This document shows, piece by piece, positions 1-6,562 of a DNA stretch of 8,607 nucleotides (position 1 is the first letter of the stretch; each line of letters opens with the position of its first letter). Position numbers and translations under genes: made by a program. The notes beneath the pieces are model-generated. The model did no database searches and was not told the origin of the DNA. It was given only the letters and a program-made list of their open reading frames with translations. The DNA lies in the NCBI GenBank assembly GCA_964452045.1, contig CAYVKM010000120.1, positions 1 through 8,607 on the forward strand, in the 5' to 3' direction. Source of the stretch: CAYVKM01 sp964452045. GTDB lineage: Bacteria > Calditrichota > Calditrichia > RBG-13-44-9.

Positions 1-168
1 GACTTTGGCAGAAATGATACCCTTATACTCTATGCCGGGATTATCAAAATCCAGGACTGGGATACCACCGGAATAGTGAATGGCAGAGTGATCGGTAGAG
101 CCAGAACAAAATCAGAACATATCTCCGGGCAAGCAGATTTTGCCTTCTGGTATGATTTTTCAAAATAG
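1..168 (+). CDS. 3' end of an unrecognised protein
   Basis: Frame 1 is open from the first base of the window to a TAG stop at 166-168, giving the last 55 residues of a protein whose start lies upstream. I do not recognise the family. The visible part alternates hydrophobic and polar residues (for example LILYAGIIKIQDW, then GIVNGRVIGRARTK), which suggests beta strands, and it ends in an aromatic-rich stretch FAFWYDFSK. That would suit a beta-sandwich or an envelope protein, but no signal peptide, cysteine or catalytic motif can be seen in this fragment. It is separated from the next gene by 426 bases without a gene, so it is probably the end of its own transcription unit. Because no alternative frame here is as open or as protein-like, I think the CDS is real, but its function cannot be called. 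Confidence 0.6.
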   Translation, partial: DFGRNDTLILYAGIIKIQDWDTTGIVNGRVIGRARTKSEHISGQADFAFWYDFSK

Positions 169-508
169 ATTTTATAACAGTGTCCCTTAGAATCTAAATT
201 CTTACTTTTAACTCTTACTCAGAAACTCAGATAAACAGATAAATGAATTAAATTGATCAAATATTTTTCCCTCCTTCTTTCTTTTTAAATCCTACCTTTT
301 TCTCTTTCCATATATTCAGATTCTAAAAATCCAAATAATTTATTTTCCGATTGAACTCCCAATCCTTGGAGAATTTAATAACTGCTATAAATTAAGCCCA
401 TTTAATTCGAGGTATCTTAGCAGGTCACTCTAAAAAATAACAGATACTCAGTTATAACTTGATAATTTTCTGATTTGATAGTAGAGACCGATTTTTTCTT
501 GTTTTCTC
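169..508. other. AT-rich intergenic stretch, no gene seen
   Basis: The gap between the first CDS and the HTH_42 gene holds no convincing ORF or RNA gene. What can be seen: a weak 5-bp hairpin (AGAAT-CTAA-ATTCT, 189-202) shortly after the upstream stop; short tandem repeats at 217-243; and a strongly strand-biased pyrimidine run at 264-309, pure pyrimidine over 264-286 and 295-309. The right end of the gap (509-594) carries the candidate promoter and operator listed separately. Confidence 0.6.
217..243. repeat. short tandem 8-mers
   Basis: Two back-to-back near-repeats, ACTCAGAA (217-224) and ACTCAGAT (225-232), run into an exact overlapping tandem copy of CAGATAAA (228-235 and 236-243). The run is too short to be a classical satellite and may be replication slippage in non-coding DNA. 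No function is implied. Confidence 0.45.
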
Positions 509-536
509 AAGACATCCTGTCTACATTTTTTATAAC
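509..536 (+). promoter_or_regulatory. candidate sigma70-like promoter of the HTH_42 gene
   Basis: A -35-like AAGACA (509-514, four of six matches to TTGACA) is followed after 16 bases by a -10-like TATAAC (531-536, five of six matches to TATAAT). Transcription would begin near 543 and leave a leader of about 50 bases before the ATG at 595. This is the best-spaced promoter-like pair in the gap. If the organism uses a Bacteroidota-type housekeeping sigma factor, these vertebrate-like -35/-10 rules would not apply, so confidence is modest. Confidence 0.4.
510..523. promoter_or_regulatory. operator-like inverted repeat AGACA-N4-GTCTA (copy 1)
   Basis: AGACA and TGTCT form perfect 5-bp arms around TCC (510-522). 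The element lies between, and partly on, the proposed -35 and -10 of the HTH_42 gene, the usual place for a repressor operator. The same pattern recurs at 1767-1780 upstream of the CPBP gene; aligned without gaps the two share AGACA, four variable bases and GTCTA. The binding protein is unknown, and a dimeric helix-turn-helix regulator is inferred only from the symmetry. Confidence 0.45.
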
Positions 537-594
537 TAAGGTAGTAGATTTCGTCAAACCATTTTAAGATCATAATCATACAGGTTCAATTTTG

Positions 595-1686
595 ATGGAT
601 TTAAATAGCAGAATTTGCCAGTGGTCCTATCATCGCCAATATTTGGGTAAACAGGGGACTACTCTACAGCAAGTGTTGAAAGATGTGATCGGGGTATACA
701 GCGCCCATCCAACCGCATCACTCTCGCTGTTTACCAGAAGCAAGCAATTTTGTGAAAAGGAATTTTACCGGTTGGAAAAATCCCGATTTTCGGTACGTAT
801 TCCGGCCATGCGACAATCCGCATATTTGCTTCCTGCAGAGAGTGCAGCTTTGATCAGGGCTGCCGTTCTGCCACCGCCAGAAGATCCATACTGGGAAAAA
901 CGCTATTCCCAGAAGGGGAGGTTAATTCCGGAAGAAAAATACCCGGAGTGGAAAGAGCAAATTCTTGCTTTTGCCCATAATCCAAAATCGGCAATTGAAA
1001 TTAAACAGAAAACCGGTATTCCGGAAGTCAGTATGAAACCGATGTTAAACCGACTGGCCTTTGAGGGAAGCTTATTAAGAATCGGCGCGGAAAATCTTCG
1101 CTCTAATCTAATTAATTACGTTTCTACCCAATCCTGGTTGGGGAAAACGTTTGACGATTGGCAAGCTGATAAAGCCCTGATCTGGCTGGCTGAAGAATAT
1201 TTAAAAGCTTTTGGTCCGGCCAGAATAAAGGATTTCCAATGGTGGACAGGTGTCACCCTGACCAGGGCGAAAAAAGCGGTATCTCAACTTCAAACGATAC
1301 CAATAGAAGGTGAAAATCTTTTATTGACCGAAGATCAGGAAAAATTTGAGAATGAAAAATTTACAACTGGGGATGCTGTGGATTTACTTCCGCAATGGGA
1401 TTGTTATACCATGGGATATGCCCCGGATGGAAGAAATCGTTTTGTAAACCCGGATATTCAGCAAAATATTTATGGCAAACTAGGCGCAACCAGTGGGAAT
1501 GCTTTGGGTGTGGTCCTGGTAAATGGAACTGCTCAGGGTTCCTGGAATTCACGCTTTTCAGGAACTCAAATGAAAATCGCTTTAAAAATGTTTGAAAAAC
1601 CAACTGCCACGTTAAGTAAAATAATCCGGCAAAAATTTGAAGAAATTGCCACACTGTTAAAAGCAAATAAAATCACTTTTGAATAA
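595..1686 (+). CDS. winged-helix HTH_42 (YcaQ/AlkZ-like DNA glycosylase family) protein lacking QxQ
   Basis: A 363-residue protein of the HTH_42 family, whose studied members (E. coli YcaQ, Streptomyces AlkZ) are DNA glycosylases that release bulky or cross-linked alkylpurines. Family hallmarks are present: a second winged helix around residues 122-165, a third with AFGP followed by FQWWTG (about 205-220), and the C-terminal LLPQWDCYTMGY (about 264-275) where relatives have an LLPxxDxYxxGY-like motif. Length is typical. The oddity is at the N-terminal helix turn: where active members have GxQxQDP, this one reads GVYSAHP (about residues 33-39), so both catalytic glutamines are absent. It may be an inactive or differently acting branch, so glycosylase activity should not be assumed. 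ATG at 595 is preferred; a TTG at 592 directly before it is in frame, and the nearest Shine-Dalgarno-like AGG (582-584) is weak. It stands alone on its side, 135 bases before the CPBP gene. Confidence 0.85.
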   Translation: MDLNSRICQWSYHRQYLGKQGTTLQQVLKDVIGVYSAHPTASLSLFTRSKQFCEKEFYRLEKSRFSVRIPAMRQSAYLLPAESAALIRAAVLPPPEDPYWEKRYSQKGRLIPEEKYPEWKEQILAFAHNPKSAIEIKQKTGIPEVSMKPMLNRLAFEGSLLRIGAENLRSNLINYVSTQSWLGKTFDDWQADKALIWLAEEYLKAFGPARIKDFQWWTGVTLTRAKKAVSQLQTIPIEGENLLLTEDQEKFENEKFTTGDAVDLLPQWDCYTMGYAPDGRNRFVNPDIQQNIYGKLGATSGNALGVVLVNGTAQGSWNSRFSGTQMKIALKMFEKPTATLSKIIRQKFEEIATLLKANKITFE

Positions 1687-1764
1687 GCAATTAGGTTGTC
1701 TTTAAAATTTTTATTATAAACCTTCCATCAAAAATTCAGGTAACTAAACTTCTCGGATCCCCGT

Positions 1765-1781
1765 ATAGACAATTCGTCTAT
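1765..1781. promoter_or_regulatory. operator-like inverted repeat AGACA-N4-GTCTA (copy 2)
   Basis: ATAGAC (1765-1770) and GTCTAT (1776-1781) are perfect 6-bp inverted arms around AATTC. The core, AGACA-N4-GTCTA (1767-1780), repeats the element at 510-523 upstream of the HTH_42 gene. It ends 41 bases before the CPBP start codon. I cannot find a convincing -10/-35 pair around it, so it may instead act as an RNA hairpin in the leader, although its match to copy 1 favours a protein-binding site. Confidence 0.45.
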
Positions 1782-1792
1782 TCCTTAAGGAA
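1781..1792. promoter_or_regulatory. 12-bp perfect palindrome upstream of the CPBP gene
   Basis: TTCCTTAAGGAA is a perfect palindrome with no spacer, abutting the AGACA-N4-GTCTA repeat (they share base 1781), so 28 bases of the 135-base gap are two back-to-back dyads. With no loop it is a poor RNA hairpin and better suits a dimer-binding DNA site. It is followed by A residues rather than T on the plus strand, so it is not a terminator for the HTH_42 gene in that direction. Confidence 0.35.
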
Positions 1793-1821
1793 AAACCATC
1801 TAAAAATCAGGAAATAAAAAC

Positions 1822-2709
1822 ATGGAACCTAAAATTAAACGCGGCTGGATTCGGGTCATTATCTTTTTTATAACCTTGATCATTGTTTTCATCGCTTCTA
1901 AAATTATTTTACAAATTGCGGTTCAACTGACTCATTTTGAAGCTGGTGTCGAATACAAAATATTGATTTCTGAGACATTCACAGTCCTATTTGTCATTTT
2001 ACTGGTTTATCTGTTTCGCAGATATCTGGATGGTAAATCCCTTATCTCACTCGGTTTTGATTATCATGGAAAATTTTGGGACATGATTATCGGCGCCGTC
2101 CTGGGTTTTCTGCTGATGGGAATCGGTTTTATTGTGCTTCTTCTACTCGGTAACCTGGAAATCACCCAGATCACATTTAACCCGATGTTTCTTATCGTGA
2201 TTTTTCTGGGACTTTTCGTGGCAGCAATTTTGGAAGAGATCGTTTTTCGTGGTTATATGCTAAACAATCTGATGGAATCATTAAACCGCTATATTGCCCT
2301 GGGGATTACCGCGCTGTTGTTTGGCCTCGTTCATTCCTTTAATCCAAACTTCACCATTCTGGGTCTGATAAATATCATTATTGGCGGCTGGTTTTTCGGG
2401 CTGTATTACATTTACAAAAAAAATCTGTGGTTTCCAATCTTCCTGCATTTAAGCTGGAATTTTTTTCAGGGTCCAATATTTGGTTTTGCAGTGAGTGGGG
2501 AAGGGGAGGGATCGGAATTTTTGATTCAGCATCAATTGGAGGGAAGTCGCCTATTGACCGGAGGAAAATTTGGTTTTGAAGGCTCAATAATTCTGACGGT
2601 ACTTCTCCTCATCCTGATCGTAGGCATGCACTATTATTTCCGGAAAAGACCGGATACTCATTTACCTGTCACATCTGAAGATTTATCTCCTTCGGGCAAA
2701 ATTGATTAA
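1822..2709 (+). CDS. CPBP family intramembrane metalloprotease (CAAX/Abi type)
   Basis: A 295-residue polytopic inner-membrane protein with the full set of CPBP (Rce1-like, PF02517) motifs: EExxxR at E138-E139-R143 (LEEIVFRGY), FxxxH at F167-H171 and HxxxN at H209-N213 (HLSWN). The glutamates and histidines are the expected catalytic or zinc-binding residues, so the enzyme looks intact. About seven or eight hydrophobic segments can be seen, starting at 11-35, with a positively charged N-terminus and a polar C-terminal tail (274-295). The family includes CAAX prenyl proteases, bacteriocin-immunity proteins and others of unknown substrate; nothing here identifies the substrate. A good Shine-Dalgarno AGGAA (1809-1813) lies 8 bases before ATG. 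The last 27 bases overlap the end of the converging polX gene. Two dyad elements upstream suggest it has its own regulation. Confidence 0.94.
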   Translation: MEPKIKRGWIRVIIFFITLIIVFIASKIILQIAVQLTHFEAGVEYKILISETFTVLFVILLVYLFRRYLDGKSLISLGFDYHGKFWDMIIGAVLGFLLMGIGFIVLLLLGNLEITQITFNPMFLIVIFLGLFVAAILEEIVFRGYMLNNLMESLNRYIALGITALLFGLVHSFNPNFTILGLINIIIGGWFFGLYYIYKKNLWFPIFLHLSWNFFQGPIFGFAVSGEGEGSEFLIQHQLEGSRLLTGGKFGFEGSIILTVLLLILIVGMHYYFRKRPDTHLPVTSEDLSPSGKID

Positions 2710-4407
2710 TTCTTCTGCGGTTAAGCAATTCAGAACATCCTTTTTGGTCAGCCATCCCTTCCGGGCAATGCCGACACCGTAGCGAATATCATCAATTCCT
2801 TCAATCCGGTGCGCATCCGGATTAATGCTGATCAGAACACCTTTATTTTTGGCATCGTGAATCAAACGCCAGTCAATATCCAGCCGGTGTGGATTGGCAT
2901 TCAATTCAATGGAAACACCCAATTCAGCCGCCGCTTCAATAACTTTTGACATATCAACCGGATAACCTTCCCGGGCTAACAAAAGACGTCCGGTGGGATG
3001 TCCCAAAATCGTGGTATAGGGATTTTCCATAGCCTTGATCACCCGCTTGGTCGCCTCATCCTTAGTCATATTAAATTTGGAGTGGATGCTGGCAATCACC
3101 AGATCAAAAGTTTTCAGTATATCATCGCTGTAATCGAGCTTTCCATCAGGCAAAATATCCGATTCGATACTTTTAAATACCTTAAAATTCTTCAGCTTTT
3201 GGTTGAGCTGATCGATTTCGTGGTGCTGCTGTTTTATCCGGTCTTCTTTCAATCCATTGGCATAATTGGCCGATTTGGAATGATCACTTAACACCAGGTA
3301 TTTATATCCCTTTTCATGACAGGCGCGGGCCATCTCCTCAATTGTGTTGATACCATCACTATAATTGGAATGAACATGTATGACCCCTTTTATATCAGAT
3401 TCTTCTATAAGCGATGGAATTCCATTTTTTAGTGCCGCTTCTATCTCACAAAAATTTTCCCGTAATTCCGGAGGTACATAAGCCATTCCCAAATTTTTAT
3501 AAATCTCTTGTTCATTTTTACAGGGAATATTTTCTGTTTCATTTCGAAACAGTCCATACTCGTTCATCTTGAGATGGGTTTTGTGGGCCATTTCTCTTAA
3601 AGCCACATTGTGTTCTTTTGAACCGGTGGAATGATGCAAGGCATAGGGAAATTGTGAATCGTCTACAATCCTTAAATCGGCTGCAATTCCATTTTTCAAT
3701 ACCACCGAACTTTTGGTTAAACCTTCGCCATTGATGCTGTCCACCTGGGGCAAGGTGGTAAAATAATCCATTATTTTCTCCCGGTCAGCTTCCCGGGCGC
3801 TTATCAGATAATCGATATCCTTTATGGTTTCCCTCCGTCTGCGCAGACTACCAGCCAGGGCAGAGCGGAGGACACCCCTTTGTTTCTTCAGTCCGGTGAA
3901 AATCTCCTCCGCAATTGGCAAGACATCAGAAATTAAATGGCGCTCAGAATATTTCTTAACCAGGTCAATGCCTTTTAGAATCTTATCCTGAGTTTTCAAT
4001 CCAAATCCTTCCAGATCGATTAGCCGGTTTTCCTTGCAGGCATATTCCAACTCACCGATAGTGGTGATATGAAGTTTTGTCCAGATCGCCCGGATCTTTT
4101 TCGGTCCCATTCCCGGAATTTTCATCATCTCCAGAAGACCGGCGGGAATTTGTTTTTTCAGGGATTCCAATTCGCTGGATTTACCCTTATCGACAATATC
4201 CATAATCACTTCGGCAATACCTTTTCCGATTCCCTTTACTTCAGTAATCTGGTTAGTTTCAATCAATTTACCAAAATCTTCTGACATGCCTTGTAATATG
4301 CGGGCTGCATTACTGAATGCCCGCACCTTAAAAACATTCTCTCCCTGAAGCTCAAGCAGAACTGACATTTCCTCCAGTGCCTGGATGATTACTTTTTTAT
4401 CTACCAT
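2683..4407 (-). CDS. polX: DNA polymerase/3'-5' exonuclease PolX with PHP domain
   Basis: A 574-residue family X DNA polymerase of the bacterial two-domain type, which fills short gaps in base-excision repair and has exonuclease activity in its PHP domain. In order: a helix-hairpin-helix region (about 1-150, with GIGKGIAE at 59-66 and IPGMGPKK at 97-104); a palm with GS at 186-187, catalytic aspartates D197 and D199 in KDID and D244 in ADLRIV, and the TGSKEHN segment at 261-267; then the PHP domain (about 340-574). PHP metal ligands appear complete: HVH 344-346, D351, DH 375-376, E415, H442, GHP 469-471 and NPDAH 529-533. Length matches the roughly 570-residue family norm. A Shine-Dalgarno-like GGAA lies just before ATG. 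It follows yhhQ after 26 bases, probably as one transcript, and its 3' end overlaps the converging CPBP gene by 27 bases. Confidence 0.97.
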   Translation of the reverse strand: MVDKKVIIQALEEMSVLLELQGENVFKVRAFSNAARILQGMSEDFGKLIETNQITEVKGIGKGIAEVIMDIVDKGKSSELESLKKQIPAGLLEMMKIPGMGPKKIRAIWTKLHITTIGELEYACKENRLIDLEGFGLKTQDKILKGIDLVKKYSERHLISDVLPIAEEIFTGLKKQRGVLRSALAGSLRRRRETIKDIDYLISAREADREKIMDYFTTLPQVDSINGEGLTKSSVVLKNGIAADLRIVDDSQFPYALHHSTGSKEHNVALREMAHKTHLKMNEYGLFRNETENIPCKNEQEIYKNLGMAYVPPELRENFCEIEAALKNGIPSLIEESDIKGVIHVHSNYSDGINTIEEMARACHEKGYKYLVLSDHSKSANYANGLKEDRIKQQHHEIDQLNQKLKNFKVFKSIESDILPDGKLDYSDDILKTFDLVIASIHSKFNMTKDEATKRVIKAMENPYTTILGHPTGRLLLAREGYPVDMSKVIEAAAELGVSIELNANPHRLDIDWRLIHDAKNKGVLISINPDAHRIEGIDDIRYGVGIARKGWLTKKDVLNCLTAEELINFARRR

Positions 4408-4433
4408 ATCATTTCCAAATTTTTATGTGGATT

Positions 4434-5126
4434 TCAATCTGAATCTTTTTCGTGATGTTTTGTCAGAACCCATTTGCCAATGTAAACAATGGGTGTATCC
4501 AGCAGGGCAATCAGAATTTTGACGGCATAAGTGGTAAAGAGAATAGACAGCAATACATTTTTTTCGAAGACACCATAAAAGGCAAGCATGACAAAGGTGA
4601 TGGAATCTATACCCTGGCTTACCAGAGTAGAAGCATTATTCCGCAGCCATAAGAATTTCCCCTGAGTTTTATCTTTCCAGAAATGAAAGGCCCAGACATC
4701 ATGATGCTGTGAAATTAAGTAGGCAATAAGGCTAGCAACGGTGATGCGGGGAATAAATCCAAAAATCGTTTGAAATGCATTTTGGGAAAAATCACTGGCA
4801 TCCGGTTTAAAAAGTAAAGCCAGTTGCATACTGATAGTCATAAAAATGAGAGCAAAGAACCCCAGCCAGACTCCCCGGCGGGCTTCTTTTTTTCCATATA
4901 CTTCACTTAAAAGATCGGTTGCCAGATAAATACTACCGTACAGAATATTTCCTAGGGTGGCTACAAAACCAAATAATTCGATGGTTTTCAGAACCTGAAT
5001 ATTACAGACGATGATGTCGACAGCAACAATTACATAAAGCGCTTTTTTGCCAAAATAGTAGATGGCAAAAAGAGCTAATGAAAAATCGATAATCAAAAAA
5101 ATTAACCACAGAATTTCATTTGGCAT
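4434..5126 (-). CDS. yhhQ: queuosine precursor transporter YhhQ family
   Basis: A 230-residue inner-membrane protein of the vut_1/YhhQ family (PF02592), whose E. coli member imports preQ0 and preQ1 for queuosine tRNA modification. Family signatures are GNILYGSIYLATDLLSEVYG (59-78) followed by KKEARR, RNNASTLVSQGIDSITF (162-178) and the late KILIALLDTPIVYI (203-216). About six hydrophobic helices are evident, with short N- and C-terminal tails, the latter charged (KHHEKDSD). Length is close to E. coli YhhQ. The start is supported by a strong Shine-Dalgarno GAGGGTG on the minus strand a few bases before ATG. No queuosine biosynthesis gene is nearby, consistent with uptake of a precursor. I looked for a preQ1 riboswitch in the 238 bases upstream and did not find its expected sequence pattern. 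It is the first gene of a likely yhhQ-polX unit; no functional link to PolX is evident. Confidence 0.95.
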   Translation of the reverse strand: MPNEILWLIFLIIDFSLALFAIYYFGKKALYVIVAVDIIVCNIQVLKTIELFGFVATLGNILYGSIYLATDLLSEVYGKKEARRGVWLGFFALIFMTISMQLALLFKPDASDFSQNAFQTIFGFIPRITVASLIAYLISQHHDVWAFHFWKDKTQGKFLWLRNNASTLVSQGIDSITFVMLAFYGVFEKNVLLSILFTTYAVKILIALLDTPIVYIGKWVLTKHHEKDSD

Positions 5127-5227
5127 ATATCACCCTCAATCTTGCTTCAGAAATTAGAAATGAAAAATCCGGAAATCAATCACTCTTTGGCAGATATAGA
5201 TACCATATTTTAGGTGGGTATTAAGTT

Positions 5228-5374
5228 ATGAAAAGATGGAAAGAATATATTCAGGAAATTATTATTTTAATTTATGATTTTTATAATTTGTTTTTCAATT
5301 GGCAAACCAAAACCTATGCATATAAATTTAAAATGTACCACGAGTTGATAAAATTCGATAATCTATGCGTCTAA
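5228..5374 (+). CDS. possible 48-residue small ORF overlapping the pgsA start
   Basis: ATG at 5228 opens 48 codons ending at TAA 5372-5374, overlapping the pgsA start (5365) by 10 bases in another frame. An AGGTGGG stretch (5211-5217) lies 10 bases before the ATG, a rather long but possible Shine-Dalgarno spacing, whereas pgsA itself has little visible Shine-Dalgarno. The predicted peptide begins MKRWKEYIQEIIILIYDFYN and is aromatic- and lysine-rich with one hydrophobic patch. This arrangement would allow translational coupling to pgsA. The alternative, equally plausible, is a chance open frame in AT-rich non-coding DNA; the peptide resembles no family I know. Confidence 0.25.
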   Translation: MKRWKEYIQEIIILIYDFYNLFFNWQTKTYAYKFKMYHELIKFDNLCV

Positions 5375-5970
5375 CAATTCCCAACCAACTTACCATATTA
5401 CGCATCGGGCTAACCCCGGTTTTTGTATATTTTTTTCTGAAGGCGACACCGCTGAATCAATTGATTGCATCTATCATCTATATTTTTGCTTCTTTTACCG
5501 ATTGGTATGATGGTTGGTATGCAAGGCATTTTGGCGTCATTACCCGCTGGGGACAGTTTATGGATCCCCTGGCGGATAAATTCCTGGTGTCGGCTGCACT
5601 TATTATATTTGCCTGGATGAATTATGTAAAATGGTGGATGGTGGTGATTATTGTTCTACGCGATGTATTAGTAACTATAATGCGGATCTATGCCATCCAA
5701 AGGGGTAGACCAATCGTTACCAGTCAGATTGCCAAATGGAAAACCTTTTCCCAGATGACTATCATTCTGGTCATTCTTATTTTTCTGAATGTTCTAAATT
5801 ATTATGGAGCGGGAAGTGCCAGTTACCATGCCCACTATTTTGATTTTATCGGATTATTCATGTTTGGCATTACTCTCCTCACCCTTGTTTCAGCTTATTT
5901 TTATATAAAAGAGAACTGGCAGCTGATCTGGCAAATGCTGAAAGAAGTATTTACCTTTGCCTCACGTTAA
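5365..5970 (+). CDS. pgsA: CDP-diacylglycerol--glycerol-3-phosphate 3-phosphatidyltransferase
   Basis: A 201-residue integral membrane enzyme of the CDP-alcohol phosphotransferase family. PgsA makes phosphatidylglycerol-phosphate from CDP-diacylglycerol and glycerol-3-phosphate, the committed step to phosphatidylglycerol and cardiolipin. The complete catalytic signature D-x2-DG-x2-AR-x8-G-x3-D-x3-D is present: D46, D49-G50, A53-R54, G63, D67, D71 (DWYDGWYAR, then GQFMDPLAD). The N-terminal IPNQLTILRIGLTPVF (5-20) is the usual PgsA opening, and the length is near the family norm. About five or six hydrophobic helices span 15-41, 74-110, 130-145 and 160-181. The family also includes phosphatidylserine synthase and CDP-choline enzymes, but the N-terminal pattern and size favour PgsA. 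It is divergent from yhhQ across 238 bases. ATG at 5365 has only a weak Shine-Dalgarno; a possible upstream small ORF overlaps it. Confidence 0.92.
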   Translation: MRLTIPNQLTILRIGLTPVFVYFFLKATPLNQLIASIIYIFASFTDWYDGWYARHFGVITRWGQFMDPLADKFLVSAALIIFAWMNYVKWWMVVIIVLRDVLVTIMRIYAIQRGRPIVTSQIAKWKTFSQMTIILVILIFLNVLNYYGAGSASYHAHYFDFIGLFMFGITLLTLVSAYFYIKENWQLIWQMLKEVFTFASR

Positions 5971-6088
5971 ATATTAATAATCTTACAGAAAAAATTGTCC
6001 TAAATTCTTTTCAGATAATTGCAGTAATATAATCAAAAACCATATTCATCAAATCTTCATATAATTCATAAAAATTTGGTTGTATCGT

Positions 6089-6116
6089 TTGGGATCACTT
6101 ATCATCAAAGTATATG
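6089..6116 (+). promoter_or_regulatory. candidate promoter of the rhodanese-thioredoxin operon
   Basis: TTGGGA (6089-6094) and TATATG (6111-6116), separated by 16 bases, each match four of six sigma70 consensus positions. Transcription would start near 6123, giving a leader of under 20 bases that contains the AAAGGA Shine-Dalgarno (6126-6131). The location fits the first gene of the five-gene operon, but the match is moderate and no operator could be identified with it. Confidence 0.33.
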
Positions 6117-6140
6117 TAAACTAAAAAAGGAATAGATAAA

Positions 6141-6542
6141 ATGAAATTGTCACGTTTAACCAGTATAATTCTTCCGCTGCTCTTTCTCTCAATAGGATGC
6201 ACTCAAAGTCAGCAATCGGCAAACTCCATAACCCCGGAACAATTAAAACAAAAAATAGACAGTCATGAAAATATGATATTGATTGATGTTCGTACCCAGC
6301 AGGAATATGCCGGTGAGTTGGGCCATATTGACGGGACAGTTCTACTGCCTGTTCAGGATATTGCCTCCTGGATATCGAATTACCAGAATGATAAGGATAA
6401 AGAGATAATTATGATTTGCCGGAGTGGAAACAGAAGCGGACGGGCGACCCAATATTTTTTGGAACACGGCTTTACAGATGTTTATAACATGGAAGGTGGA
6501 ATGATTGCCTGGAATAAAGCCGGATATCCAATTGAGAAATAG
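6141..6542 (+). CDS. rhodanese-domain lipoprotein
   Basis: A 133-residue exported single-domain rhodanese. The N-terminus is a lipoprotein signal: K2 and R5, hydrophobic 7-18, then lipobox LSIGC with acylated C20. The mature protein therefore lies on the periplasmic side; residue +2 is threonine, not the aspartate that retains lipoproteins in the E. coli inner membrane, so outer-membrane sorting is possible. The rhodanese fold spans 28-132, with the IDVRTQQEY strand and turn (48-56), the active loop CRSGNRS (C93 to S99) and the closing GGMIAWNKAGYPI. C93 would carry a persulfide; the substrate (thiosulfate, polysulfide or a protein thiol) cannot be told. Shine-Dalgarno AAAGGA precedes ATG. 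It is the first gene of a five-gene thiol operon, 20 bases before the DUF1858 gene, and its partners suggest sulfane-sulfur handling. Confidence 0.94.
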   Translation: MKLSRLTSIILPLLFLSIGCTQSQQSANSITPEQLKQKIDSHENMILIDVRTQQEYAGELGHIDGTVLLPVQDIASWISNYQNDKDKEIIMICRSGNRSGRATQYFLEHGFTDVYNMEGGMIAWNKAGYPIEK

Positions 6543-6562
6543 TTTTTGAAAGGCAAATAGAA

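Noticed and set aside
189..202. AGAAT-CTAA-ATTCT hairpin after the first CDS as a terminator
   Set aside because: A 5-bp, mostly A/T stem with no adjoining T-tract is too weak to call.
245..290. Minus-strand gene behind the AAGGAGGG Shine-Dalgarno-like string
   Set aside because: The only frame at a workable distance starts with TTG and stops after about a dozen codons; the string is just the complement of the pyrimidine run.
1361..1666. Minus-strand 101-codon open frame within the HTH_42 gene
   Set aside because: It is fully inside a recognisable gene on the other strand and its product has no family features.
2998..3291. Plus-strand 97-codon open frame within polX
   Set aside because: It lies antisense to the PHP domain, where all metal-binding motifs are intact in the polX frame; it is a shadow.
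3837..3848. Perfect 12-bp palindrome GTCTGCGCAGAC inside polX, with the same half-sites as the AGACA-N4-GTCTA motif
   Set aside because: The half-sites are in the opposite order, and the stretch encodes the conserved GSLRRRRE segment of the palm domain, so protein coding explains it.
5127..5364. preQ1 riboswitch ahead of yhhQ
   Set aside because: I looked on the minus strand for the short pseudoknot pattern and its A-rich tail and found neither. A covariance search could still be run.
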